A DNA stretch of 64,000 nt from Diplosphaera chodatii (taxonomy: Eukaryota; Chlorophyta; Trebouxiophyceae; Prasiolales; Stichococcaceae): positions 558,001 to 622,000 of the forward strand of contig JAALGY010000054.1 in assembly GCA_032358165.1 (NCBI GenBank). The letters are read 5' to 3'. The notes under the pieces are model-generated. The model made no database searches. It was given only the letters and a program-made list of their open reading frames with translations, and had not been told where the DNA came from. The position numbers and the translations under genes were made by a program. Positions 23,425-35,100 of this stretch are shown here, piece by piece (position 1 is the first letter of the stretch; every line of letters starts with the position of its first letter).

Positions 23425-26400
23425 TCATGCGCTGCCGCGGCGCGCCAGCGACAGCAGCTTCTCTATCGAGTGGTGCGGCTTCGCCGGCCGCATGCTGCCC
23501 GGCCTGCCGGCTGTCCCGCCCTCCACAATCGCCTGCAACACACCCAGACTGCCCCGTCTGGACGAGGCACACGTCGTGATGCACATCTAGCCCAGCAAGC
23601 ACCGCCATTGCGGCCAGCACACCACACACCGCAGAAGCTCTGCAACCGACGTCAATCTGTACGTACTCTGACACACGACTCTGGGATGCAACCTCCTCCT
23701 GCCAAGCACGCTGGCGGTGTAAGGTAGGGTGCGGGAGCCGCACCTTCAGTGCATCGGTCAGCGTGTCGGTCATGTGGTCGGCGAACATGCGGGGCGAGAT
23801 GAGCAGGCCCTCGTCCACCACCTCCCGCGGGTCGATCCACACCGCGTCCCAGGACCAGCCGTACGTCACCTGCGCGGCGGGGCGGCACCGCGCTGCAGCT
23901 GCCGCGGCACACAGATGCAGGGTGCCCTTTCTGCGGCGTATGTGCCAAGGTATGGCATACACCGAGGCACATTCCCAGCAGGATGTGCACTGCAGCCAGG
24001 AGGAGTGCTGGCGCGCGCCAGATCTGGAGCGACGCGCCCCCGGGGCACTTGCCTGTTCCTCGCCTGCCGCCGCCTGCGTGTCTGCCCAGTCCACGTCAGC
24101 CTCATCGGGGCCGCCATCGCCGCCCGGCGCCATCTCGACGGTCCCCTTCTGCCGGCGTCCGCCGCCGCCGTGGTGCGGCGCCTGCTGCTGGCGCGCGGGG
24201 CTGGGACTGCTCTTCCCGTGGGAGCTGCCGGTCTGGCGGGGAGCTGCGCCCCGCTCCAGGCGGCCGTGGGTGCTGCTGACGGCCCTGGCTGCGAACCCTG
24301 GCCGGCCGAAGCTGCCGCCAGCTTTGCCCGCCTCCTGGTGCGCCCACAGCTCGTCCGCCGCCCTGTCGGCGGCGCCTGCCCAGCAGCAAGGCAGACGCCG
24401 GTCATGCAAAGAGCGGGCCGGACGCGAACACTGGAGGTCTCACCATGCCCTCGCTGCTGGCCCTGCCACGGTGCCGCCGCTGCCATCGCTGTCTTATCGC
24501 AGCATGCCTGATATGGCAATGATGGAGATCCATCAACACAGTCAGCTGGAAACAGGCGATGGGTCACCCCCTGAATGTCCCTGGTCAGCCATGAGACCAT
24601 ACCGACCTGCTGGCCTCTGAATTGCCCGCTGGCACTGCATGTGCAGCTGCCATGTCAAGCAGGGTGCTGGGCGTCTGGTGCGGTCGGCTCAGGGTTACCG
24701 CCCGGACCGGAGGACTACCTTCATCTGCTGGGCTGCTGATCACGCGGCGCAGCGCCGGCGGAACGGACAGCCCCATGCGGTGCGCCCCCCGCCGCAGCGT
24801 CTGCCGCAGCCCGCCGTGCATGAAGGGCAGCTCCTCCTGCAGATTGGGCTCCTTGGCGGCAGCCTGTGGCATGATCCAGGTCACATAGAGACGATATAAG
24901 TGCACCGCGCTGCACAGCCCCACACCACAAGGGCCAGGCATTGCTTTTACCACTGTAGTCGTCAAAGTCCTGCTGTGGACCTGCAGCATCTGCAAACAGG
25001 GTGCACATGATGCACGTCCCGCAGCTGACATGCCTAATGCAACGGTTGCATCTCTAGCATTGGAGTGCACCTCGGCCCTTGCAGCGCGTTCAGCAGCGGC
25101 CTGTGCGGCCTCGGCCCGCAGCCGCCGCTCCCGCGGATCGAACTTGGCCTTCAGGTGCCGCAGGAACGCCTGCGAGGTGGCGGCCAGCCACACGATCTTG
25201 GTGCGAAAGGGACCAGCAACGTTTCACAGCGCTGACAATGTGATGAAGGCATGGAAGGCTGCACTGGGCTCACCGCTCGGCCCGGCGGCTGCAGCGACGG
25301 CAGCTGCTCCAGGGCCGCCTTGATGGCGGGCCGCTGCGCCTGGTACCTGCGGCCAGATACGCCGCACCCAAGTAAGGCAGGGCACCTCACGGCAGATGCT
25401 CAGCACCAGCCCAGACGCGGGATGCATGTGGTGCTGGTGTTTCAGTGCAGAAACACGTCACAGGCAAGTTGGCGCGCCTGCTGTGCGTGCTTATAGCCAT
25501 GCGCACCTGTGCAGCGTGGCCAGGGCCTCGTGCGACATCTCCTCCGGCGCGTGCAGCAGCTGGTCGATGGTCTGGTTCTGCCAGCGCCACTGCCGCCGCG
25601 ACATGCTCAGCAGCACCTGGACCCACCAATATAAAGAGCGTGTGGTAAGTTTTTGACATGTGCAGACCCATGCTCATGCTAATATGTTGCATTGCATTGC
25701 CGCTGCAAACAGCCTAAGCTGGCCGAGCAGCCGTCTGTCGGGCCATGTGCAGCCAGTACGCTCTTGTGGATGTGGTGATGTGGCTGTTGAAGCATGAAGC
25801 TTCGCAGTGACAGGGGGTGGCGCCGCACCTTACAGGTGGGCTGCTTGCAGCGGGCCAGCGCCACCAGCATCTCGTCCAGCAGCGCGGCCACATTGTGCAG
25901 CGACAGCCGGCTGACGGCGTCCTGCATAGGACTGAGGTCCGTCAGGGCTGAGGAAAGGCTCACTGCATCACAGTCCGGGAGCTCATTCCACATGCTGGCT
26001 GCAGCCGCCGGGTGCTCACCTTGCCGACAATGACTGCTGTGCAGTACGGCTCCATTGCTGCAGACACGTTGGCGCTGACCAGGGCGCCTGGGCAAGAGAA
26101 CGCCCAGCAGTGCACATCTGCAGCAGAAGACGGTGAGCCTTCAGAGGGCTCTCATCATCTACGATAGTTTGTGCATTTGTCAGTAGAGCCCTGGGAGCAT
26201 GCAACTGCTCAAGAGCATGACAAACAAGACATGCCATGCCACCCCTACTGCCTCAGCAGTCGAACAGGTGCCAGCCAATTGTGGCGTCGTGCATGTGCAG
26301 GAATCGCACCTGGAAACATGTACCGCAGTCGCAGCGACAACAGCGCAGCCACCCCTCCGCCCATGCTGCGGGCAACTGCCACAGCCATGTCAGCACTAGG

Positions 26401-29400
26401 GCACAGACTGCGGTCTGCACCAACGCCTGTAGCTGCCTGATCAGTGCGGCTCCCCGATGCATGACGTCAAGAGGCACCCTCGGACATGCAGACATGCAGT
26501 CTCATGTCACCTGTGGCCAGTCACCACCAGGCGCCAGGGCTTGAGGTGCAGGCCGCGCTCCCGTATCAGGGCCGCATAGACGGAGCGGCGGGGGGTGCGC
26601 GGCTGAGATGAGCCACTGCTCCACTTGCGGCTCCACTTCCTGCTTATCGTTGCCTCGTCGTCATCCCGCAGGACAGCTGTGGCTGCGCCAGGAAGTGCGG
26701 CGGCTGCTGTGTCAGTGGCTGCCATGAAGTTGGCGCTGCCACCAGCAACCTCTACAGTGGGGCTTCTCCCAGTTCTGACTGCAGGAGCTGCGCTGCTGAG
26801 CGGAGGGGGGTCTACATCACTGGTTGCTGTTGCCATCAGGCTGGCCGCAGCCCGGGAGATGAAGCTGTCGGAGGCTGTCTGTCCCCTTTTCAGCGGCGTC
26901 GGCTGCGGCGCGACGCTGTTGCCCGCCTCACCAAACCTCTGCTTTGCAGGTCGCCTGGCGTGCACTGTGGCTGTGTAATCGGCCTCGGCCTTCAGGAGCA
27001 CCTGCACAGGGTGCGCATCACCTGTGCTGCAGACGAATGCGACTGCAGGGCGGGATGACAACAGCAGCAGCTCCATGCAAGGAGTGCATGTGGCGGGGCC
27101 GCCATGTATATGCTTGCTAACGTACTGGAGGCTGACCAACTGCTGCGAACCTGCAGGATGCCGTGCTGCTGCAGGTCTGCCCACACCGCCTGCGCTGCTG
27201 ACAGCATGCCCGAGTGCGCAAAGCAGGGCCCAATGTCCGGGTGCTCCTGCGCAATGAACAGCATGTGTTGGCGCATGGGAGCAGCGACGGGAAGCTGCAA
27301 GGCAGCGCCACCATGCGGCCGCTGAGGCAGGCAGCAGCCCGCGAGTAACCTCCGTTAGAAACAGACGGTACAGTGTCAGTGCCGCCCAGACCGGCTAAAT
27401 ACGAGCGCGCCTGCAGGAAGCCGGCGGGCAGCCAGGCGTCCAGGGGCTCGGGCGTGGACAGGAAGTCGGTGACCACGTCGTCGATGGACAGGCTGCCGCG
27501 GATGGACACTACCACCGCGCCCGTGTCATGGCACAGCGCCACCGTGTACGGCAACGCCCCCAGCGCCTGCGCAGCCCAGCAGGCGAGCAGGCGTCGGGTG
27601 TGCTGCCTCTGTCACCTCCACTGCCTCAGTGGCCTTTCACAGCAAGTGGAGCGCCTCACAACAGGCAATGCAAGCATACAGCACTGCTGGATACAATCCG
27701 TCTTTCTTCATTCACGAACCGGCAGCCACCAGCCCCATGTCAGTTCAGAGGCCATAGACTGCGGGTTTTCAATTTGATAGGGCTGTGTTTTCAGACCTGG
27801 TTGTCGCCCGACACATATAGCAGATCTGCATCCGGGATGCCCGTCTCCCGCACAAAGGCCTCCTGGCTGAGCTGCTGCTGCGCCGCCGCCGCCTGCAAGG
27901 AATGCATTTGTACTGATATGGTGACTCCACAGGGGCTGCACAGTTTTGCACATACGCCTCCCCGGTCTGGCAGGGCACCTTGTCGACGCTCGGGAGGCTG
28001 CGGTCTGGCACCGCTGCACTGCGGCGGAAGTAGTCCCTCAGCGGCAGGCTCGGCATCGCCAACCTGCACAAACAGCAGTTGCTCCTGCTTCAACGCTCGA
28101 CACGCCTCAGACCCTGCGGACGATATCAGCCCAGCAAGCCTGGATCTGCAGGTTAGAACACATGCAACACACGGATGCAAAACCTTCAAGCTAAGCATGC
28201 GATTCTCAACAGTGCCTCACCTGCCCTGTGGCGCTTTGCTGGTGGTCACATAGTAGATGCCGACTGCGTACTTCGCATATGTCTGTGCAGTTCGCAGCAC
28301 TGCGGCATCCACCGGCTCGTGCTCGCCTGCAAACAGATTGCAGCCGTGAATTATACAACCTCGGCAACAGATGGTTGTCTCCCGTGTTGTGGCTCCACAA
28401 CACGACACCAGATGTTGGGCACTTCCTTGTGTCGGGCACCCTCTTATTAAACACTAAATGACGGAAAAGCAGCAGGGCATGCAGCAGCTGATTGAGCACC
28501 GGTGTAGATGGCCGCCGCTTCCATGGGGTCCAGGTCGGGCCGCATCTCCGCCGCGATGGAGGACGGCGTGAGGCAGGCCCCGATGTCCAGGCGCGCAATC
28601 TCCCGCGCAATGGCGCCCGGCGGCGGAGCCTCGCCGCCGACGGCCTCAGCCATCTGACACGCAGCAAGCGGAGGTGTGCATCAGTCTCGATCATCAATAC
28701 AGGCATACTATGGGGTGCTGTAGACTCTGCCAGCCACCAGGGCACTGGGCGGGGGGCAGCAGACCGCACTTCTTACTTCCGTTACATGCAGGAATGCCTG
28801 TACGATTGGACTGCATCAACAGGGCGGCCCTTCAGCGCGGTGCTGTGGAGCTGCAGTGCCGTTGCAGGACGCGCAGAGTGCATGGCTGCGCCCGTCTGAA
28901 GCAGCACAGCACATTGGTCGCTGCAGTCTGCAGCCTGCCGCGAACCTTGGTGAGCTGGCGCTCCAGGCGCAGCATGGCGGGGCTGCCACCCGCTGTGTTG
29001 GCCCCCGCAGGAGCCTCGGAGCCGGGGCCTGGCGCCGCCTGCTGGCCTGGGCCAACGAGAGGCCGGCCGCGCGAGGCAGGGGCGCCGGCGGTGTGCGGCG
29101 GCCTAGCGGGGTCGGTGGTCCCCGCAGCCGTGCCGGCTGCGGGAGGTGGACCCAAACAGCCGGGAGCCATCGGCTGCGCATGGTCAGCACAGCTGCCGGC
29201 CGCGCCGCCGCAGCTGGCTCCCGCAGCCGGGCAGCCCTGCACTCCGGCAGCGTCGCGGCTGCCTGCTGCAGATGCTGTGTCACAGTTGCCTGCTGCAGCG
29301 CCGGGTGCAGGCGCGGCTGCGGAGTTGCCCCTGAAGCGCCGCCGCAGCGGCCCCGCAGCGGAGCCGGGCTGGTGCCTGCCGGACAGCGCCTCCCGCGCCC

Positions 29401-31231
29401 CGCTGTCCGTCACCGCCACGACGGCCGCGCCGCCCTCGGCAAAAGGGCCCAGGGCCGCCGCCGCCCGCTGGCGGCCCCGGAGGCTGGACAGCGCCGACTC
29501 GGCTCCGGCGGGCGCCCCCGCCCGCGCCCGCGCCAGCTGGTCCTGCGATCAGATATGTGAGCAGCCTGACACAGCTGGCCGAGGTTTTGCATGGCTCCAT
29601 GGTCATCCGAGGGTGACATCGGTGCCGGACAGTTTCCGTGGTACAGGTCCCGCACATAAGGGTTTGCTCGGTCAGTTCAAGATACGGTGGGCAGGCAGTC
29701 AGGTGAGCAAGGCTGCACAGCCACACTCACGTCTATGAGCCCGGTGAGCTTCATGGAGGTGCCCCGCGCGGCGCGCAGCTCGGGCAGGCTGGTGGCCGGC
29801 GGCGGCGCCTCGGGCCGCAGCAGCACGGAGATGTGGATGCCGCGCCGCCGCCGCTGCAGCGCCGCCACCAGGATCAGGCCCACGCCCTGCGGCGGAGCAG
29901 ATGGCGTCTGTGCTGCCATATGCTGCTGTGGGGTCGGACGCGACTGTGACAGGCTGCTGCTGAGACACATGTATGTACCGCAGAGGGTGCTGCTGTGGGG
30001 CGAGCATGTCCTTCTGCTGCACAGAACACAGCTTGCACTGGGGCGTGATGTAAAACCACTCGGCGGCGCACCACGTCTGTCGGAGCCAGGTCCAATCCGC
30101 GGATCATGTCGGCCACCAGCATGGTGGTCTGCTTCAATGACTGCTTCCTGCACCGTCAGGCAGACGTAGGCACCTTGCCTCACTATCACAACATCCTGCA
30201 GGTGTACGTGCTGCCACTGTACAGCATGTGCTGCGGATGGGAATCGTAACCGCAACTGCACTGCAACAGAGCATCGGAGACAGCTTGAGGTTGGGGTTGT
30301 GGCTTTCCGTCAAGCGAGCCCACCCGCGCAGCCGCAGCTGCTGCCGGATGCTGCGCAGGGTCCTGCCGCTGAGGCAGGCCGCCATCGCCAGCCGCATGCG
30401 CCACCGCCAGCTGTTGACGTCGTAGAACAGCGGCAGCGCCACGGACACCAGGCCCAGGACCGCCAGCCGCAGCCTGTGGACATGGCTGCCTGGGATCGGA
30501 CCAGCCGCATGCATCTGGACCGTTGCATCTGCGACCTGCAGGGCTGCCTTTGGGTACTGTCACGGCATTGGTGTGTCGCCACCAAGCGCACCAGCTCAGG
30601 AACAGGAACGCCCAGGTGAGGTACACCATCGCCTGCACGGCGGCGGCACGGCTGTGGCGCTGGAGGCACAGCGACCGCGGCACGGCCTCCACCACCCATG
30701 TCGCCCAGCCTGTGCCACGACGCACGCAGTCGACGCTCCGCAAGACCCAGGGCCTGCAGCTGTTCACGCCTGCGACATGCCATTACATCGCCGCCGCGCC
30801 GCACCGTTGAAGCCCGTGGCGGTGATCAGCAGGCCGGTGGCCAGCCACAGCAGCGAGAGTACGGAGGCGCGCCTCGACGGTTCAAATGCACTTCCTGCAG
30901 TGTGAGAGTGACTTTCGTGTGTATCAGGGGCTGCACCGGTCACCCATGTCGGAGGCACAGTAACCTGCCACCTGGCCGAGCAAAGACGATCACCTCTGAG
31001 GCCCAGGCCTGACAGAGCAGTGTCTGTTAGAACTATAGTGGCCATGAGGCCGAGTGAGACGCCCACGACGGCCTCGTACTCGGGCTGTTTGCATGCTGCA
31101 GCGTGGGATGCGCCCAGCAGTGGGACGACTACCACAAACCATGCCAGCCCCAGGACCAGATTGCATGCGCTTAGCAGCGGCACTGCATCACTTGACAACT
31201 GCAGGCGGTGGCCCGGGGCGATCAGCGGCAT
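23425..31231 (-). CDS. sn-1-specific diacylglycerol lipase-like protein (class 3 lipase, about 1,300 aa)
   Basis: Membrane-anchored serine lipase predicted to release a fatty acid from diacylglycerol. About 24 exons on the complement. The N-terminus (31231-30324) gives four hydrophobic segments, as in animal DAGL: LVLGLAWFVVVVPLLG, the GLMATIVLTDTALSG segment, LLWLATGLLITATGF plus YLTWAFLFLSW, and LAVLGLVSVALPLF. Exon 30147-30072 has MIRGLDLAPTDV; exon 27566 onward has YTVALCHDTGAVVVSIRGSL. The nucleophile elbow GHSMGGGVAALLS spans exons 27001-26511 and 26365-26310, the Ser codon being split by intron 26510-26366. GKDAVSRLS (26087-26020 / 25921-25829) supplies the likely Asp and ISPRMFADHM (23869-23744) the likely His. 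The stop is in 23532-23425. Ala/Gly/Pro-rich insertions sit in exons 29542-28946 and 27001-26511. Intron 24052 onward has a GC donor. The exon 12/13 junction near 27370-27250 is uncertain. Confidence 0.85.
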
Positions 31232-32152
31232 GCCGCTGCTTGCGGGTGGCCCCCGCGAGGGTGCTCAAGACATCTTATGTGCAGGAGGGCGCCATGCTCG
31301 GCGCCACAGCTGGCTTCAGCGTGAACCCACCATTGCGCCGCTTTGTGATCTCAATCCACAATGGCGGGCTGCGGCAATCGAGTGCAGACCCCGTACTGCT
31401 GTCTGTCAGATGCCTGCGTTCGTGAGTAAGCAACAAAGATCTCTCCCGCGCCTCTGGTGACCCTTCGGCAATGCGCTGGCAATCCTGCCATTGGCGCCAC
31501 TGGTGCATTGTCCCTGCGCAGTCTCCACCGGCAGCCGAGGCCATTGAGCTGCGACTGTCGGGCCGCACGACAGATAGTGCGCTGTATAGTAGGCCCCTAT
31601 TGGAAGTCCGGGTGCGAAGTTCCCGCGGGACACGTTAGGCGGCATGGCGCGGGCGGAGCATCATGGATTGGTCAGCAGCGCCGTCAGGGGCCAGCTGTAA
31701 TCCCTCAGGCGCACAGCCTCCTCGCAGCGGGACAAGGATCGGGATGAGGATGAGAACGCCGCACTGAGGTGGCCCATGCATCCGTCCCTGCTGCCTCCTT
31801 GGCCACAGCCACGGCGCATTGATCTGACAGCGGGGCAGCGTCCATGACTCTTGTGTCTCCAAGTATCTACGATGTACGCGGGCTGCATAGTGAGGGGAGT
31901 GCCTCTGTATCTGACATGCAGCAACGCAGTCCAGCCACCCGCAGTCATGTCTTGCGCTGCCTGGCCGGTCACAACCCGAGCATCGCAACGCACAGGGCTC
32001 GTCAGGTTGCCATGCAGTTTCATATTTCGCGATCGCATGCTCAGCCACTGGCCCCGGCAGTAGGCTGGTGAGCCGGATGGCCCAGCACGGGGTCACCTAG
32101 CGATCAGCAGTGACTAAAAGGATGGTCCCAAAGCCCGGTCGGTCCGCTGCAG
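31232..32152. other. Divergent intergenic, lipase / ABC transporter
   Basis: About 920 bp between the start of the minus-strand lipase gene and the first exon I can place for the plus-strand ABC transporter. The true first exon of the transporter probably lies here: an ATG at 31662 followed by a GTCAGC donor after ATGGATTG would be in phase with the exon at 32153, but this is unproven. Other open frames look random. Confidence 0.5.
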
Positions 32153-35100
32153 GCTTGCGGCGGCGGAGACAGGCAGCCGCCACGGGCAGCCGGCCGCAGG
32201 CGATCCAGCGACCACTGCAGATGTGGATCGTGCGCCTCCAGCTGATGCGGCGGTGGCGGATGATCCAGCGCTGCCCGTCTCCATTGTAAGCGGCGGCCTC
32301 CTTGCTTGCGAGTGCTGTGTACACTGCTTTGCATCCTGCAGTTGTGCATGTCCGTGCTGGGGCACCGGACTTGACACTCAAGTGCACGCTGCGAATGGCA
32401 TGCCGCTCATGCTGTGCTCACCCTGACATGCAGGTGGAGCACCACAGGCGCGTGGCGCTGCGGGCGATGTACACCATGAGCCCGAAGTACAGGCCCCACC
32501 TGGACCGCCTCAAGTCCCGCCTCGACAAGTGAGCCAGCGGCGCTGCTGCCAGCTGGCGCCATTATTCACTGCCAATGTGGCTGCCTCTACTTTGCTGAAA
32601 CGGATACAACCAGACTGTCAATCGTCAGCCATCATTCAGCCGTGTACACAACCCAATGGCATCTCGGCCGCCGCAGGGTGGGCGTCAAGCCGGCGACTGT
32701 GGAGGTGCGCTTCTGCGGATTGAGCGTCACGGCGGACGCTGCGGTCGGCCGCGCCGCGCTGCCGTCAGTCTCTAACGAGCTGCTGCGGCTGGCGCAGGTG
32801 TGCGTCAGATATCCTGCTGCATTGCCGTGCATGCATGGGCTGAGTGCATGTACAAGTGCGATACAGGGCTGGCACCGACGAGGCCATCCCTGCTGAAGAT
32901 CTGGACAGCCCTGCCTGATGCCAGCAACCTCACCAGGTGCTCATTCTCAACTGCAGGCCCCGCTGAATGTATTGGGCTTGGGCCGCAAGGGCATGCGCAC
33001 GCAGCACATCCTGGACGGCGTCAGCGGCGCCCTGCAGCCGGTGCGGGCCTTGCAATATCCGTCATGGGCCTACCTGTTGCCTTGCTGCAATGACAAGAAC
33101 ATGATGAGGCCAGCTGTGCGGGGCAGTGAACCTGCTAGAAGTACTTGATGTGTCGACATCGTGCGCTGCAGGGCCGCTTCACGCTGCTGATGGGGGCGCC
33201 AGGGTCCGGCAAGTCCACGCTGCTCAAGGCGCTCAGCGGGAAGTTGAAGCACGGCAGCGGCTCGCTGCGCATCAAGGGAGACATCAATTACAACGGCCAC
33301 ACGTGAGGGACCTGTGGCTGCCACTGAGGCTGTGCTGCAATTCAAACAGTGCCTGTGCAGGCGTCTGTCGAGCCTGTGGCAATAGCATGCCATCAACCGT
33401 AGTCACAACTGCATTGCAGGATGGACGAGTTCGTTGTCGAGCGGACAGCTGCATACGTGGACCAGCATGACGTTCACATTGCTCAGCTGACGGTGAGTCT
33501 TCGTCCACACATGGTTCCATCGCCTTCCAAATCCTCATGGGCCAGCACACTATCATATCCGGGCGTCAGTATCAGAGCATGACAAAATGGTCGGCGCCGG
33601 CACAATAATGCTCCAGCATTGTGCTTCTTATTAACCAGCGTAACGCCGCTTTCGCTTCGCATTGCAACATCGGAATGTGCCCACACCAGGTGCGGGAGAC
33701 GCTGGACTTTGCCGCACGCTGCCAGGGCGTCGGCGCGAGGGCGGAGGAGCTGCGGCGGATTGCCGAGCGGGAGGCGGAGCTGGGCATCATGCCCCGCCCC
33801 GAGATCCAGGCCTTCATGCAGGTGCTGCACAGCTCGCGTGTACAGTAGCACCATGTGCACCGCACACCTCGATCAGAAGCCATGCGGCATGGCTTTCCCA
33901 TGCTGAGTGCGTCCCGTGGAAACCTTGAGGCTGGCCGAATCATGGCGATTCCGTGGCCTGCTGTGCGCACAGGCAGAGGCGCAGGTGGGCGGGCGGCACT
34001 CCATCCGGACGGAGCTGATGCTGCGGCTGCTGGGGCTGGACGCCGTGGCGGACGGCCTGGTCGGCGGCGACATGATCAAGGGCATCTCCGGCGGCCAGCT
34101 CAAGCGGCTGACCACGGCAGAGATGACAGTAGGTAGGCTGTTGGCGCGAGCATGCTCGTGGGGTATGACCCGCTGGTTGAACGGGCGGCAGTGTGGCATG
34201 AGCAAACCTGACAATGACTGGTCCAATACAAGCTTTCCACAGAGGTGTCCACATCGCATGTGCGCAGGCCCCGTGCAGACGCTGATGCTGGACGAGATCA
34301 GCACGGGGCTGGACTCCACCACCACATTCCAAATCGTGCAGACGCTGGCGGACTTCTGCCATGTGCGCCAGGCAACCATCCTGCTGGCTCTGCTGCAGCC
34401 CGCTCCAGAGGTGGGCTCCTCGATGCTCGATCTGCTTGGTCATGCACCCATGTCTGAAGGTTCTCGGCTGGTGCAAAGGGGATAGCAAAGCAGAGTCGAC
34501 ATGCAGCAGTGTCGCATCCGAGTCAAGGTGGCCGCATCTGCTGCAGGTCTACAGCCTGTTTGACGACGTGATGCTGCTGGCTGACGGCCGCATTGCTTTC
34601 CATGGCTGTCGCGAGGAGGTACGCAAATGCAACACAAGGAGCATTGACCTAGGCTGGCTGCTCACGCCCAATGGACCATGGGAATCAATCCAGGCCTTTC
34701 TTTCATCAAGCAAGGCACATGTGGTGTGCAAAGGCAGGAGGCGTGCTGTGAGTTGTGCAGGTGCTGCCCTTCTTCAGTGACATGGGCTTCCAGCTTCCAG
34801 AGCGCGAGGCGGTGGCCGACTTCCTGCAGGAGGTCCTGTCCCCAAGCGACCAGGTGAAAACTCACCTCACGCATCAACTTGCTGCTGAGGCTCAGTGCCG
34901 CTACTCTTCAGCGGGAAGCAAGGTTGGCGCAGGGCGGGCTGGCCGGGTCCATTGCAATCCTTGATGTCAACTGTGTGTCTGCAGGGGCAGTATTGGGCCG
35001 ACGACAGCAAGCCCTACAGCTTCGTGCCTGCAAGCAGCTTTGTGGCGGCGTTCCAGAAGACGGAGGCAGCGCACAGCATGAGGGCATTGCTGGACATGCC

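Noticed and set aside
23866..24600. Long Pro/Ala/Arg-rich open frames on both strands near 24000-24600
   Set aside because: Shadow frames of GC-rich lipase exon 24375-24053, which alone stays in phase with its neighbouring exons.
28072..28149. Possible lipase exon reading SRLAGLISSAGSEACRALK
   Set aside because: Using it breaks the frame of the next exon (LAMPSLPLRDYF); skipping it restores phase with the acceptor at 28064, so it is intron.
28672..29738. 354-aa plus-strand frame opposite the lipase insertion
   Set aside because: Antisense shadow of the 597-nt low-complexity exon 29542-28946; composition, not conservation, keeps it open.
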